From assembly GCF_009741735.1 (NCBI RefSeq), contig NZ_WHOH01000003.1, forward strand, positions 1,364,001 to 1,428,000: a stretch of DNA of 64,000 nucleotides, written 5' to 3'. A program made the position numbers and the translations under genes. This document shows, piece after piece, positions 48,391 through 57,834 of the stretch. This DNA comes from Lentibacillus sp. JNUCC-1 (lineage in GTDB: Bacteria > Bacillota > Bacilli > Bacillales > Amphibacillaceae). The notes below the pieces were generated by a model. That model did no database searches. It saw only the letters and a program-made list of their open reading frames with translations, and was not told the DNA's origin. The first letter of the stretch is position 1; each line of letters starts with the position of its first letter.

Positions 48391-48753
48391 TTAACCCAGT
48401 GCTTTTTGGATAGCCTCGATCACTCGATCTGCCTGGAATGGCTTGACGATGAAATCTTTAGCTCCTGATTGAATAGCATCTATAACCATTGCCTGCTGTC
48501 CCATAGCTGAGCACATAATGACTTTTGCTTCTGAATGAATCGCTCTTATTTCTTTCAATGCTTCAATTCCGTCTTTTTCAGGCATGGTGATGTCCATCGT
48601 AACCAAATCAGGGTTCAGTTCTTTATATTTTTCAACGGCTGTAACACCATCTTGGGCTTCACCAACTACATTAAATCCGTTTTTTACAAGAATGTCTTTG
48701 ATCATCATTCGCATAAATGCTGCATCGTCTACAATTAGAATATTATTTGACAC
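48391..48753 (-). CDS. cheY: Chemotaxis response regulator CheY
   Basis: A 120-residue single receiver domain. ILIVDDAAFMRMM carries the acidic pair, the phospho-aspartate is in LVTMDITMPEKDG (about residue 54), and the conserved Lys is in DFIVKPF. When phosphorylated it binds FliM/FliY at the motor. Confidence 0.97.
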   Translation of the reverse strand: MSNNILIVDDAAFMRMMIKDILVKNGFNVVGEAQDGVTAVEKYKELNPDLVTMDITMPEKDGIEALKEIRAIHSEAKVIMCSAMGQQAMVIDAIQSGAKDFIVKPFQADRVIEAIQKALG

Positions 48754-48777
48754 GTGTCATACCTCCTGAGTATATAG

Positions 48778-49952
48778 CTACTTCAATTTTTGTAATCGAT
48801 CTGATTGACTGATAATATCTGTAATACGCACACCAAAGTTTTCGTCAATTACCACAACTTCTCCGCGGGCAATCAGTTTATGATTAATGAGAACATCAAC
48901 CGGCTCGCCGGCCAGCTTATCCAGTTCAATAATCGAACCCGCTGAAAAGTCCAGTATATCTTTGATTGAACGCTTCGTTCTGCCCAGCTCAACTGATACC
49001 GATAGCGGTATATCCAGAAGCATATCAAGATTACGCTGTTCATTTTCCGGAAGTGACACAGGCTCAAATTCCGTAAAAGCTGCATGCTCCACTTTTGAAT
49101 TATTAACAGGCTCCCCTATATGCTGACTGGCTTGCTGATGATTCACTGCCGCTTGTCGTGCCTGTGTGTTTTGGCTATTTAATTCAGGCTTTGCCTCTGC
49201 TTCGTGACTTACTTCGACTGCAGGCGCGGCTTCTTCAAATGCCGTTTGTTCAGATTCTGTGCCGTTTAGCAAGACGTCTGTCAGGCTTTTCGCAAACTTA
49301 ACCGGAACAAGCTGCATAATATTCGAATCTATTAAACTGCCTACTCTTAACTGGAAAGATACTTTAACAAACAGATCATCCTCCGGGAGTGATTCCACAT
49401 CTATTTCATTCGGTGGTTCTGACATATGTATCGTCGGTGGAGAAATATCAATCCGTTTATCAAATACAGTGGACATGCTCGTTGCGGCTGCCCCATCATC
49501 TGGTTCATCGCTTCCTGTACTGCACTCATGTGAATGTCATTTAGGTTGTGATCTGGAGCTGTGCCGTCTCCGCCCAGCATGATATCCGAAATAACCGCCG
49601 CATCATCTTTTTTCATGACGAAGACATTTTTGCCGGTAAAACCTTCAACATATTTCACCTGAATTGTGACGTGGTCAAAGTTAAACGCCTCATCGATATC
49701 ACCACGTTTGATCGTGGTGACGCTCGGAGTCGTGATTTCAACTTTTTGGTTTAACAAAGTCGACAGTGTTGTGGCGGAGCTCCCAAAGGATATATTGCCG
49801 ATTTCTCCAAGCGTGTCTTCTTCAATACTTGTTAAATAATGCTCTGCTTGCGACTCGCTCACAACTGGCTCGTCAGGTGTCGTATCGTCTTCATCTTTCC
49901 CTATGTTTAATAGGGCATCTATTTCTTCCTGTGAAAGCATCCCATCATTCAT
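48778..49952 (-). pseudogene. fliY: Flagellar switch protein/CheY-P phosphatase FliY, frameshifted in this sequence
   Basis: Switch component with phosphatase activity. The N-terminal frame contains the CheY-binding peptide SQEEIDALLN, and the CheC-like phosphatase helices EIGNISFGSSA and [11 protein letters not shown]. The second frame starts [14 protein letters not shown] and includes the C-terminal FliN-type domain ([24 protein letters not shown]). Adding a G to the run at plus 49491-49494 restores [13 protein letters not shown] and gives 391 residues, near the 378 of B. subtilis. Starts within the fliM end. Confidence 0.85.
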
Positions 49953-50940
49953 CTTCAGTCACCTCCTCGATTTCCTCAAGCACCTGAACAGATTTCTTTT
50001 GTTTATAAAGTCCCGGTTGGACGAGAAACTTTGGTTTTCCATTTACACTCAGTTTCAATGGTTCATCAATCCCTTGATTCAAAGTTATAACATCATTAAG
50101 ACCCAGGTTAAGAAATTCCTGAATCGTAATATTCGTTTCCCCCAGATTTGCCACAGCCTGTATTTCTGCTTTTTGTAAGCTTTTTGTCAGTTTATTATAG
50201 GATTCAGGGTCTCTCTCTTTCTTATTATCCTGCATCCAATAATGAACAGATAGTTTAGGTATAATCGGTTCCAATACAATATGCGGGATGCAAATATTAA
50301 TCATACCGCTTGTTTCACCGATTTCTGTATTAAGTGAAACCACTACGACTGTTTCATTAGGGGAAACAAGTTGTAAAAACTGTGGATTCACTTCAAATTC
50401 TTCCAGTTCCGGCTCAATATCTACCATTGTTTGCCAGGCATTTTCCAAATTGAACATTGCTTTTTCAAAAAGCTGAGTCATTAATCGTGTTTCAAGATCG
50501 GTTAAGTTATCTATTTTATTAATGCTGGCACCCGTGCCGCCAAGAATCCTGTCTAGCATGCTAAAGGCGATATTGGGGTTAATTTCCATAAGGATGCGAC
50601 CTTCCAGAGGCGCAAGACTGTATACATTCAAAACAGTCATTTCCGGAATGGAACGAATAAATTCTTCATAGGGGATCTGGTCTACTGATGCAACTGAAAT
50701 GTCCACATATGTACGCAAATGACCTGAAAAGAACGTTGTCAAAAGTCTGGCATAATTTTCGTGAACTCTTGATATGCTGCGAATTTGATCCTTTGAAAAA
50801 CGAAGAGCTCGTTTGAAATCATACAGACGGACTTTCGGTTCTCGATCTTCTTTTTTGAGTTCATCTGCATCCATTTCGCCTGATGTGATTGCCGAAAGCA
50901 ATGCGTCAATTTCATTTTGTGACAGTATATCTTCTACCAA
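49945..50940 (-). CDS. fliM: Flagellar motor switch protein FliM
   Basis: A 331-residue C-ring protein. N-terminal CheY-P-binding peptide LSQNEIDALLSAI, then the middle CheC-like domain (RSISRVHENYARLLTTF) and C-terminal FliN-like SPOA domain. The start is TTG with a GGAGGTGAGG site. Confidence 0.96.
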   Translation of the reverse strand: MVEDILSQNEIDALLSAITSGEMDADELKKEDREPKVRLYDFKRALRFSKDQIRSISRVHENYARLLTTFFSGHLRTYVDISVASVDQIPYEEFIRSIPEMTVLNVYSLAPLEGRILMEINPNIAFSMLDRILGGTGASINKIDNLTDLETRLMTQLFEKAMFNLENAWQTMVDIEPELEEFEVNPQFLQLVSPNETVVVVSLNTEIGETSGMINICIPHIVLEPIIPKLSVHYWMQDNKKERDPESYNKLTKSLQKAEIQAVANLGETNITIQEFLNLGLNDVITLNQGIDEPLKLSVNGKPKFLVQPGLYKQKKSVQVLEEIEEVTEDE

Positions 50941-50982
50941 AGGGCCTCACCTCCCATTTAGGGTGTTTGAACGTGTGAAGGG

Positions 50983-51402
50983 TTATTGCAATATTTTACT
51001 GATGGTATAGACCTCGGTAATTTTGCCTTCAGTCATCTTTTCATTCAATTTGTCTTTAACTGCTACCTCAAGTTGTGCCAAATCTTCCTTGAAATCAGTT
51101 TCATTCATAACTGCTAGTTCTTTTATAAGGATGTTTTTAAACTGAAATTCTCTTTTGCCAACTTCTTTAGTGGCGTCCTTACTGTCTGTCACAATTTGAA
51201 ACTGGATTTTAACAAAGGAACCATCATCAAGGTCTGTTGTGATCTCAGGAGTCTGGTGTGAATAGGCAACCATATCATCTATGGATTGTTTTCCATCTGC
51301 ATGCTTTTCTTCAGTTAAGTTCATTATCAGAAAAACGGCTACTCCAGCCATAACAACTATAATAGTGAGTGATACAAGCATGGCTTTTTTTAAATTACTC
51401 AT
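50983..51402 (-). CDS. fliL: Flagellar basal body-associated protein FliL
   Basis: A 139-residue single-pass membrane protein (helix about 6-28) with a periplasmic stomatin-like domain ending in YTISKILQ. Start at ATG 51402 gives the B. subtilis length. Supports stator function. Confidence 0.9.
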   Translation of the reverse strand: MSNLKKAMLVSLTIIVVMAGVAVFLIMNLTEEKHADGKQSIDDMVAYSHQTPEITTDLDDGSFVKIQFQIVTDSKDATKEVGKREFQFKNILIKELAVMNETDFKEDLAQLEVAVKDKLNEKMTEGKITEVYTISKILQ

Positions 51403-51613
51403 CTTTATCACCTGTTTCTATGTGTACTGCCGAAAACCCGGCGGATCGATAAACCGCCAAAATGCGTTCGGATACTTCATCTTCTGTATCCGCAACAACA
51501 AGTTTTTTTCCATTCACAAGTGTAATTGTAGTATCAGGATGAGATTGGATTTGTTCGATCATCAGCACATTCAGTTTAAACGTCTCTCCTGTCAGCCTAG
51601 TTAATTCGATCAT
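51395..51613 (-). CDS. swrD: SwrD/FlbD-family protein
   Basis: A 72-residue protein: IELTRLTGETFKLNVLMIEQI followed by PDTTITLVNGKKLVV is characteristic of SwrD, which raises flagellar torque in B. subtilis. The ATG at 51613 matches the family start; a TTG seven codons upstream is also open but neither has a strong ribosome site. Confidence 0.88.
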   Translation of the reverse strand: MIELTRLTGETFKLNVLMIEQIQSHPDTTITLVNGKKLVVADTEDEVSERILAVYRSAGFSAVHIETGDKDE

Positions 51614-51663
51614 AACCTGGCGGGCATGCGACAAGATCGCTCATCACATGCCCTATCCCCCTA

Positions 51664-52464
51664 TTAACGTTTTAGATTAACAAGCTCCTGCAATATTTCA
51701 TCAGATGTTGTAATAATTCTTGTGTTTGCCTGAAAACCGCGTTGCGCAGTGATCATTTCTGTGAACTCTTCAGCAAGGTCAACGTTCGACATTTCCAGTG
51801 CACCGCTGACAATACTGGCAGCTCCGTTAGACTCTGGAGCAATAAGACCGTCTGCCAGACCAGCATTCTCTGAATTAAAGTACAAGTTGCTGCCAGCTTT
51901 TTCGAGTCCGGATGGATTTGAAAACATAGCAAGGCCTATCTGACCCAAAGACTGGGGTTGGTTGGTGGCATCAACGATCGTTACTGTACCATCTTTTTCG
52001 ATACTGATGCTTTTCGCATCGTTGGGAATTGTAATCTGACCATTATTAACATCAAGCACATAAAAACCATCCGCATTAACAAGTTTGCCACCTTCGTCCA
52101 GATAAAAGTTACCTGCACGCGTATAGGCCGTTCCATTTCCTGTATCCAGTACAAACATACCGTCACCTTCCAGCTGGAGGTCAAGCGGATTATTCGTAGT
52201 CTGACTAAATCCTTGAGTATGCAGATTGTCTATAGAACCAAGCTTGGATCCTAGGCCAACCTGTTTTGGATTAATTCCGCCTCTGGTTCCGCCATCAGCA
52301 GGACCTGAAGCACCTGAAGTGGTTTGACTTAGCAAATCCTGAAATGTCACACGGCCTTTTTTAAAGCCGACAGTGTTAACGTTGGCTATGTTATTGCCAA
52401 TCACGTCGAGTTTTGTTTGAAAACCTTTCATACCTGATATTCCTGAATACATGGATCTGAGCAT
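51664..52464 (-). CDS. flgE: Flagellar hook protein FlgE
   Basis: A 266-residue protein, B. subtilis FlgE being 264. N-terminal rod/hook motif LDVIGNNIANVNTVGFKK, beta-rich middle domain, and C-terminal coiled helix ITAQRGFQANTRIITTSDEILQELV. Formerly called flgG-like in Bacillus because the protein is short. Follows the hook cap gene flgD. Confidence 0.93.
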   Translation of the reverse strand: MLRSMYSGISGMKGFQTKLDVIGNNIANVNTVGFKKGRVTFQDLLSQTTSGASGPADGGTRGGINPKQVGLGSKLGSIDNLHTQGFSQTTNNPLDLQLEGDGMFVLDTGNGTAYTRAGNFYLDEGGKLVNADGFYVLDVNNGQITIPNDAKSISIEKDGTVTIVDATNQPQSLGQIGLAMFSNPSGLEKAGSNLYFNSENAGLADGLIAPESNGAASIVSGALEMSNVDLAEEFTEMITAQRGFQANTRIITTSDEILQELVNLKR

Positions 52465-52491
52465 GTGTATTCGCCCCTTTAATTTTTAGAT

Positions 52492-52548
52492 TTATAGCTG
52501 CTTCAATCGGTCAGCAGCCTGTTTGGCTTCCCATACGGGGCCAGCCAT
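52492..52548 (-). CDS. Possible 18-residue peptide between ylxG-type gene and flgE
   Basis: An ATG abuts the preceding TAA (TAAATG) and opens an 18-codon frame, MAGPVWEAKQAADRLKQL, ending before the flgE ribosome site. The peptide would form an amphipathic helix. No ribosome site of its own is visible, so translation would depend on coupling. It may be fortuitous. Confidence 0.2.
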   Translation of the reverse strand: MAGPVWEAKQAADRLKQL

Positions 52549-52935
52549 TTAATGATTCAATAAGATCGCACCATTGATATTGGTAATTAATTTGCTAGAC
52601 GCCTCTTCTTTATTCATTACCGTGACCACTGTGTTATTTTTGTTGCTGACAATTAAAGCGGCATCTTTGGTTAAAACAAGTGAATCAGTTACACCTTTTT
52701 GTTTCGCTTCTTTCATTTTATCAGTCATGAGCTGCCATTCATGGTCACTCAGGTTAATCTGGCGTTCTTTCATGCGTTCTTCAGCATGCTTAGAAATTTT
52801 TAAATCAAGTTGGTCTGATAGAACATCCTTAAATTGAGTCGTTTTTGGGTTATGCACAACTTGTTTTCCAGTGTTCGGTAGTGGCATTGTTTGGTGCGTT
52901 CGATGTGTATGAATGTAATTGACCACCTTGTACAA
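52549..52935 (-). CDS. Flagellar operon protein of the TIGR02530 family
   Basis: A 128-residue protein between flgD and flgE. The core motif ISKHAEERMKERQINLSDHEW followed by KEAKQKGVTDSLVLTKDAALIVS identifies the conserved but uncharacterised flagellar-operon family. No signal or membrane segment. TTG start with an AAAGGAG site. A hook-assembly role is inferred from its location only. Confidence 0.82.
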   Translation of the reverse strand: MYKVVNYIHTHRTHQTMPLPNTGKQVVHNPKTTQFKDVLSDQLDLKISKHAEERMKERQINLSDHEWQLMTDKMKEAKQKGVTDSLVLTKDAALIVSNKNNTVVTVMNKEEASSKLITNINGAILLNH

Positions 52936-52944
52936 TCACTCCTT

Positions 52945-53400
52945 TTATGTGTTTGCTTGAGGTTCTTCTATTTTGGTCACTGCATCTGCATAGACTTTTT
53001 CACCGTTTGCAAGTTCAAAGATCGCCCAGCCCTCTTTCTGGCTGACGGCAATGACTTGACTCGTTACGGGGTCAAGCTTTTGTCCTGTTTCGTCGTCTTC
53101 AGGCTGGTAGGTAACCTCTTTGCCAATCACATGGCTGTATTGAATCACAGGAGATACCAATTGATTTTGGACTAGATTGTCTATAGAAGCGGACATATTC
53201 ATCATTTGTTCAAGAGATGAAAATGAAGCCATTTGGGATATAAATTCCTTATCTTCCATCGGATTAAGTGGATCCTGATTCTGCAGCTGAGCCATTAAAA
53301 TCTTCATAAATTCATCCTTGCCAAGATCAGGACTAGGCGTTCTTGGTTTGGATTGTTGGTGCAAATAAAGTGAAGGGTCAATTTTGTTCAATGTAATCAC
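52945..53400 (-). CDS. flgD: Flagellar hook cap protein FlgD
   Basis: A 151-residue hook scaffold protein with LGKDEFMKILMAQLQNQDPLNP and EFISQMASFSSLEQM, the FlgD N-terminal signature, and a short C-terminal beta domain. Directly adjoins fliK. Confidence 0.95.
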   Translation of the reverse strand: MITLNKIDPSLYLHQQSKPRTPSPDLGKDEFMKILMAQLQNQDPLNPMEDKEFISQMASFSSLEQMMNMSASIDNLVQNQLVSPVIQYSHVIGKEVTYQPEDDETGQKLDPVTSQVIAVSQKEGWAIFELANGEKVYADAVTKIEEPQANT

Positions 53401-54696
53401 CTAAGCTTTCTCATCCAATATGTCACTAAGTTGGTCTTGAAATGTATCTCTATCTTCTTCGTGATGATGATCGTGTTCTTCTGATTGATCAGGGTGATGT
53501 CTGCCAGATGTATCTTCTTCCCCCTGGTCTTTCTGGTCGGAATAGAAGCCCTGGTTTTGGTTCACCTGTACTTCCTGACGTTCAATAACAACCTGATGCG
53601 GGGAAAACATATGCTTTAGTTGATGGATGTTTTTCTCCATCATTTCTTTAGCTGCGTGGGTACTGACAAGGATTTTCACGGTCATTTGGCCATTAATTTG
53701 TGCTAGTCGAACCGTCATTTCCCCCAGATTTTCTGGTCGTAAGGCAAAATTGAGACGCAAGCCGCCTTCTTTCTGCATGAGAAATCGACTGGACTGAATG
53801 GCCTTTTGAAACTGCTCCATGAGTTGTTTATCCGGCTCCAACGCGTCCGGCTGATGTGGTGCTGTATGAATGACAAATTGTTCTACCCGCGCTATGGGCA
53901 TCGTCTGTGAAGTCATTTTGGTTATTATTGCATCGTTATTAACAGGCGTTTTCGTTTCCTTTAAGGCGTTTCGCAACCATTTTCCAACATCCTGACTTGT
54001 GATCCTCGCTTCGGTGTTATATTGTTGTTTGACAGCCAAATCTGCCCGTTTGTTGAAAGTATTGATTAGTTTTTGCCAAATCGTTTCTGCTTTCATATGA
54101 CCGCTTTCGTTCTGTAGTGAGACTAAATTCTCCTTTACAGTCATACTTTGAGAAGCCCGACTTCCGGTTTGTTCAATAGCTTTGAGAATCTCGAGCAGCT
54201 GAACAGCAGCTTCTTTAATGTCATGAGTGAACTCAGATGCTGAAAATAGGTTTTCTTCCTGCTTAATTCTGCCTAACAATTTCTCGATAATCTTAAGGGC
54301 CTCTTTATTTAGGAGGATAGCTGAGTCCTTGCTGATATCAGATCCTTGAAGTGGTTCCGGACCTCCACCTGAAAAAATCCTTCTCACTAAGTCGTGCTTT
54401 AAATCGGGTGTTTCTTGGGTTTCATCGTTTTTAATGATTGTTTGATTTGCCTGCAATTGTTGTAAAAAACTGAGCAATGAACGTTCTTCAACGTTGTTAA
54501 GGGCCAAATCCTGATCAGAGATGTCCTGTGAGTAGGCATTTGGCTGACTATCTGAGTTATGACGTACGTGTTGCAGCATCAATTGAAAACCGTCTGCTAC
54601 AGTTGAACTGTCGGCTTTATCATTGTTTAAAGATTGTCCCAACGATGATCGACCATGAATTACATCTTGTTGTTTTAACATTTGCATCGCATTCAT
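53401..54696 (-). CDS. fliK: Flagellar hook-length control protein FliK
   Basis: A 431-residue protein with a divergent, glutamine-rich N-terminal ruler and a conserved C-terminal domain (LRLNFALRPENLGEMTVRLA, then HQLKHMFSPHQVVIERQEV). The last 50 residues are His/Asp/Glu rich. The start at 54696 has a GGAGG site; the longer frame begins within the site. Confidence 0.88.
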   Translation of the reverse strand: MNAMQMLKQQDVIHGRSSLGQSLNNDKADSSTVADGFQLMLQHVRHNSDSQPNAYSQDISDQDLALNNVEERSLLSFLQQLQANQTIIKNDETQETPDLKHDLVRRIFSGGGPEPLQGSDISKDSAILLNKEALKIIEKLLGRIKQEENLFSASEFTHDIKEAAVQLLEILKAIEQTGSRASQSMTVKENLVSLQNESGHMKAETIWQKLINTFNKRADLAVKQQYNTEARITSQDVGKWLRNALKETKTPVNNDAIITKMTSQTMPIARVEQFVIHTAPHQPDALEPDKQLMEQFQKAIQSSRFLMQKEGGLRLNFALRPENLGEMTVRLAQINGQMTVKILVSTHAAKEMMEKNIHQLKHMFSPHQVVIERQEVQVNQNQGFYSDQKDQGEEDTSGRHHPDQSEEHDHHHEEDRDTFQDQLSDILDEKA

Positions 54697-54716
54697 TGTT
54701 TCACCTCCTTTCAAAG

Positions 54717-55322
54717 TTATGGTTTGTGTTCAACAAAAGCCTTGGTTAGTTGTGCTGCCTGTTCCGGTTTCATAGACTCGAGAATTTGGCCTCTTACATC
54801 TGTTGATACCTGCTCCAGAAGTTCAACTGCGAGTGTGTTGTCCATTTGGTCAATGATTAAAGCAGCCTGGGCGGCGTCCATTTTGTTGAACGATTGAGCA
54901 ATTGATGCAAACACTTCTTTGTTTTGTCCAGTTTGTACAGCCTCGGGCTGGGTCTCTTGGGCTCTTTCCAATTTGACTATTTCCTGTTCCAGTTCTCTGT
55001 TGGAAGTTTGCAGTTGTTGTATGGTTTGGTTTAATTCCTTAATATCTTCATTTTTGTTAGCCAACTTTTTCTGCCAGATTTCATCGGCATTTTGCGTCGC
55101 TTCTTTTTCAGCCTGCTCTTCTTCAGCTGCTAAAAAGGCGGAAATGCCAGGGATATACTCAGCTTTTTCCTTCGCCCAGCCTGTTACATTAACACCTGCG
55201 TAACCAAGAACAATGACAGCTAACACGCAAGCGGCCATAAAAGGAATGATGATCGTAAACACTATCCAAATAAGTGGAGAAGATTGCTTTTCTTTACCGT
55301 TTAGGTTTAAGTTTTTTGCCAT
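54717..55322 (-). CDS. ylxF: MotE-like (YlxF) MgtE-N domain flagellar protein
   Basis: A 201-residue protein with one N-terminal membrane helix (LIWIVFTIIIPFMAACVLAVIV), a long coiled coil (about 75-125) and a C-terminal MgtE-N-like domain (SFNKMDAAQAALIIDQMDNTLAVELLEQ). This layout fits MotE, which acts as chaperone of the stator protein MotC in other bacteria, and YlxF of the B. subtilis fla/che operon. Confidence 0.86.
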   Translation of the reverse strand: MAKNLNLNGKEKQSSPLIWIVFTIIIPFMAACVLAVIVLGYAGVNVTGWAKEKAEYIPGISAFLAAEEEQAEKEATQNADEIWQKKLANKNEDIKELNQTIQQLQTSNRELEQEIVKLERAQETQPEAVQTGQNKEVFASIAQSFNKMDAAQAALIIDQMDNTLAVELLEQVSTDVRGQILESMKPEQAAQLTKAFVEHKP

Positions 55323-55326
55323 ACCA

Positions 55327-55767
55327 TCACCTGTTCTTTAAATACTGTTGTACAGATGTCTCATCCATTGTTTTATGTTCTCTTTTCTCTAACTGCTGCC
55401 GAGTGGCAGTGTGTCGCCGATCGATAATGGTCTCATATTTTTTTACCTCAATGTGAGCGTTTAACAGTTGATCTTGCTTTGCTTCCATATCTTCACGTGC
55501 CTGTTGAACTTCCTGCTGCAGACTGTGAATATGTTCGCTCAATCTTTCTATGTATGCCAGCTGCTCTTTAATGGTTTCTAATTGAACCGGTTTATGTAAA
55601 TACTGTTCATATGAATCCTCAGCCTGCTCTTTTTTTCGCAGCAGTTGGTATAGCTGTGTTGCTATATCTTCAAATGAGAGTGTTGATTGATCATATGCTT
55701 TTTGAGCTGTTTGTTTTTCGTTTTTTCTAAGCCGTAGAATTTTGGTTAAGGCAAGTGTATCAGCCAT
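55327..55767 (-). CDS. fliJ: Flagellar export protein FliJ
   Basis: A 146-residue, almost entirely coiled-coil protein that works as the central stalk of the FliI ATPase. Start ATG overlaps the fliI stop by one base. Low sequence conservation; identification rests on length, coiled coil and position. Confidence 0.9.
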   Translation of the reverse strand: MADTLALTKILRLRKNEKQTAQKAYDQSTLSFEDIATQLYQLLRKKEQAEDSYEQYLHKPVQLETIKEQLAYIERLSEHIHSLQQEVQQAREDMEAKQDQLLNAHIEVKKYETIIDRRHTATRQQLEKREHKTMDETSVQQYLKNR

Positions 55768-57085
55768 TAATTATGTCCTCCTTGAAGCAGCAAGTGCATC
55801 TTTTCAATCGATTCCTGGAGTGTATGATACTCATAAACGCCTTGTTTTAAAAATGCTTGTATTTTAGGGTGAAATTGGATAGCCTGATCAATTGAACGAT
55901 CTGATCCTCTCTTGTAAGCACCAATTTGAATGAGTTCAGCATTGTTTTCATAGGTGGCCAACAGCGACCGCATTTGCTGACTTGTTTCCTGATGTTCAGA
56001 TGATACGATACGGTTCATGGTCCTGCTGACGGATTTCAAAATATTGATGGCTGGAAATTGCCCCTGTTCAGCTAGCTTCCTGTCCAGAACAAAATGGCCA
56101 TCGAGAATTCCTCGAACAGTATCTGAAATCGGTTCATTTAAATCATCGCCATCAACAAGCACCGTATAAAAAGCTGTGATTGCACCACTGTCACTTGTTC
56201 CCGTTCGTTCCAAGAGTTTCGGCAAATTGGCAAACACGCTTGGGGTGTATCCCTTCGTCGTCGGGGTTCTCCTGTTGCCAACCCGACTTCACGTTGTGCC
56301 ATGGCAAATCTGGTTACGGAATCCATTAGGAGATTCACATGGAAACCTTGATCACGAAAATATTCACTGATAGCTGTTGCTGTGTACGCGCCTTTAATCC
56401 GCATTAATGCAGGCTGGTCAGATGTTGCAGCCACGACAACAGATTTAGCAAGACCCTCTTCTCCAAGATCGTTCTCCAGAAATTCTCTTACCTCTCTGCC
56501 GCGTTCTCCGATTAAAGCGATCACGTTAATATCTGCACTGCTGTTTCTGGCTATCATGCCCAGCAATGTGCTCTTACCGACCCCACTGCCTGCAAAAATA
56601 CCTATTCTTTGACCTTTCCCGACTGTAAGCAGACTATCAATTGCTTTAACCCCCACTTGAACGGGCTCCTTGATTGGCGCTCTTGATAACGGATTGGGAG
56701 GTGTTCGTTCAGTCTGGAAGCTTGCAAGTCCTTTCGCAAGTGGTGTGCCGTCTAGTGGCGTGCCCAAAGAATTCAACACCTTACCGATCAAACCGCGGCC
56801 GATTTTAATTGTTAACGGATCACCGCTGGCCTCTACAATACACCCTGGACCGATATCACTTACCTCTGCATAAGGCATCAAAATAATTTTTTCTTCGTCA
56901 AACCCGACCACTTCGGACAGAACCGGTTTTTTATCTTGCTTAACAGGATGTATATAACACACTTCTCCGAGTCTCACATCCGGGCCAAGTGATTCAATCA
57001 TCAGGCCAACTGCCCGGAGTACTTTTCCGTACCGTTTATAAGGATCGGTTTGATCAATTCGATTTATGTAGGACATCACATTCAT
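55767..57085 (-). pseudogene. fliI: Flagellum-specific ATPase FliI, frameshifted in this sequence
   Basis: F1-beta-like ATPase of the flagellar export system. The first frame (57085 to about 56265) has GIFAGSGVGKSTLLG (Walker A), ALIGERGREVREF and LLMDSVTRFAMAQREVGLATGEP, then goes out of phase. The second frame carries FANLPKLLERTG and GHFVLDRKLAEQGQFPAI, ending with the C-terminal helical domain. One more C at plus 56263-56266 restores GEPPTTKGYTPSVF and gives 439 residues (B. subtilis 438). Confidence 0.87.
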
Positions 57086-57834
57086 TGGTTTTGCTCCCTT
57101 GTATAATCCAGCAAACTTTTCCTTATTTGGGTCAACTGTGTGTCGATTCCTGCGTCAATTTGCCCGTAAGGGTGTTCAATCAAACATTGGTTTCTGACCA
57201 TGTCTTCCTTAATATACAGATTCAAAGTTGAGTTCTCTCCTATTAGTTGGACCAACTCGTCTTTTTGCTTGAGTACTTGTTCATAGTTTTCTGGTGATAG
57301 ATAAATAGATACATCAGACTGATTCTTTAACTCATTGATTGCGTGATGAACGATGGTTAAGAAAGACTCGGGGTTTTTCTCTAAGTGACTGTGCAAGATC
57401 TTTTCAGCAGTTCTGATTCCCAGATCTAAAATAGCGTCAGTACTTTTTTGAACAGTTTCATAGTAATCACTCTTACCGAGGTCTACGATACTATTTGCTT
57501 GTTGAAGCAATTCACTGTATGACTTCAACGCTTCTTCTTTGCCACTTGAAAACCCTTGTTCATAACCTTCCCTCTGTGCTTCTTCTATCCACCCTTGTTT
57601 TTCTTCTGCCCATTTTCTTTTTTCCTCGTGAATACTTGTATTTGTTTCTTCTATAAGCGCACTTTGTTCTTCTTTTAGTCGAGTGATATCATTTTTCAAC
57701 AGTTCAACTTGTTCTTCGGCTTGCTGGACGGAGATTTCTTCATCGGGTGTTTCATGATTGGGGCGTTTTGAAATATGAATGGGCTTAATCCTTATTTGTT
57801 TAATATGATGTGATAAATTAGACAATAATATCAT
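57082..57834 (-). CDS. fliH: Flagellar assembly protein FliH
   Basis: A 250-residue regulator of FliI. N-terminal coiled coil rich in Glu (about 30-90, QAEEQVELLKNDITRL) and C-terminal V-ATPase E-like domain. The start ATG lies inside fliG, overlapping by 17 bases. Confidence 0.9.
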   Translation of the reverse strand: MILLSNLSHHIKQIRIKPIHISKRPNHETPDEEISVQQAEEQVELLKNDITRLKEEQSALIEETNTSIHEEKRKWAEEKQGWIEEAQREGYEQGFSSGKEEALKSYSELLQQANSIVDLGKSDYYETVQKSTDAILDLGIRTAEKILHSHLEKNPESFLTIVHHAINELKNQSDVSIYLSPENYEQVLKQKDELVQLIGENSTLNLYIKEDMVRNQCLIEHPYGQIDAGIDTQLTQIRKSLLDYTREQNQ

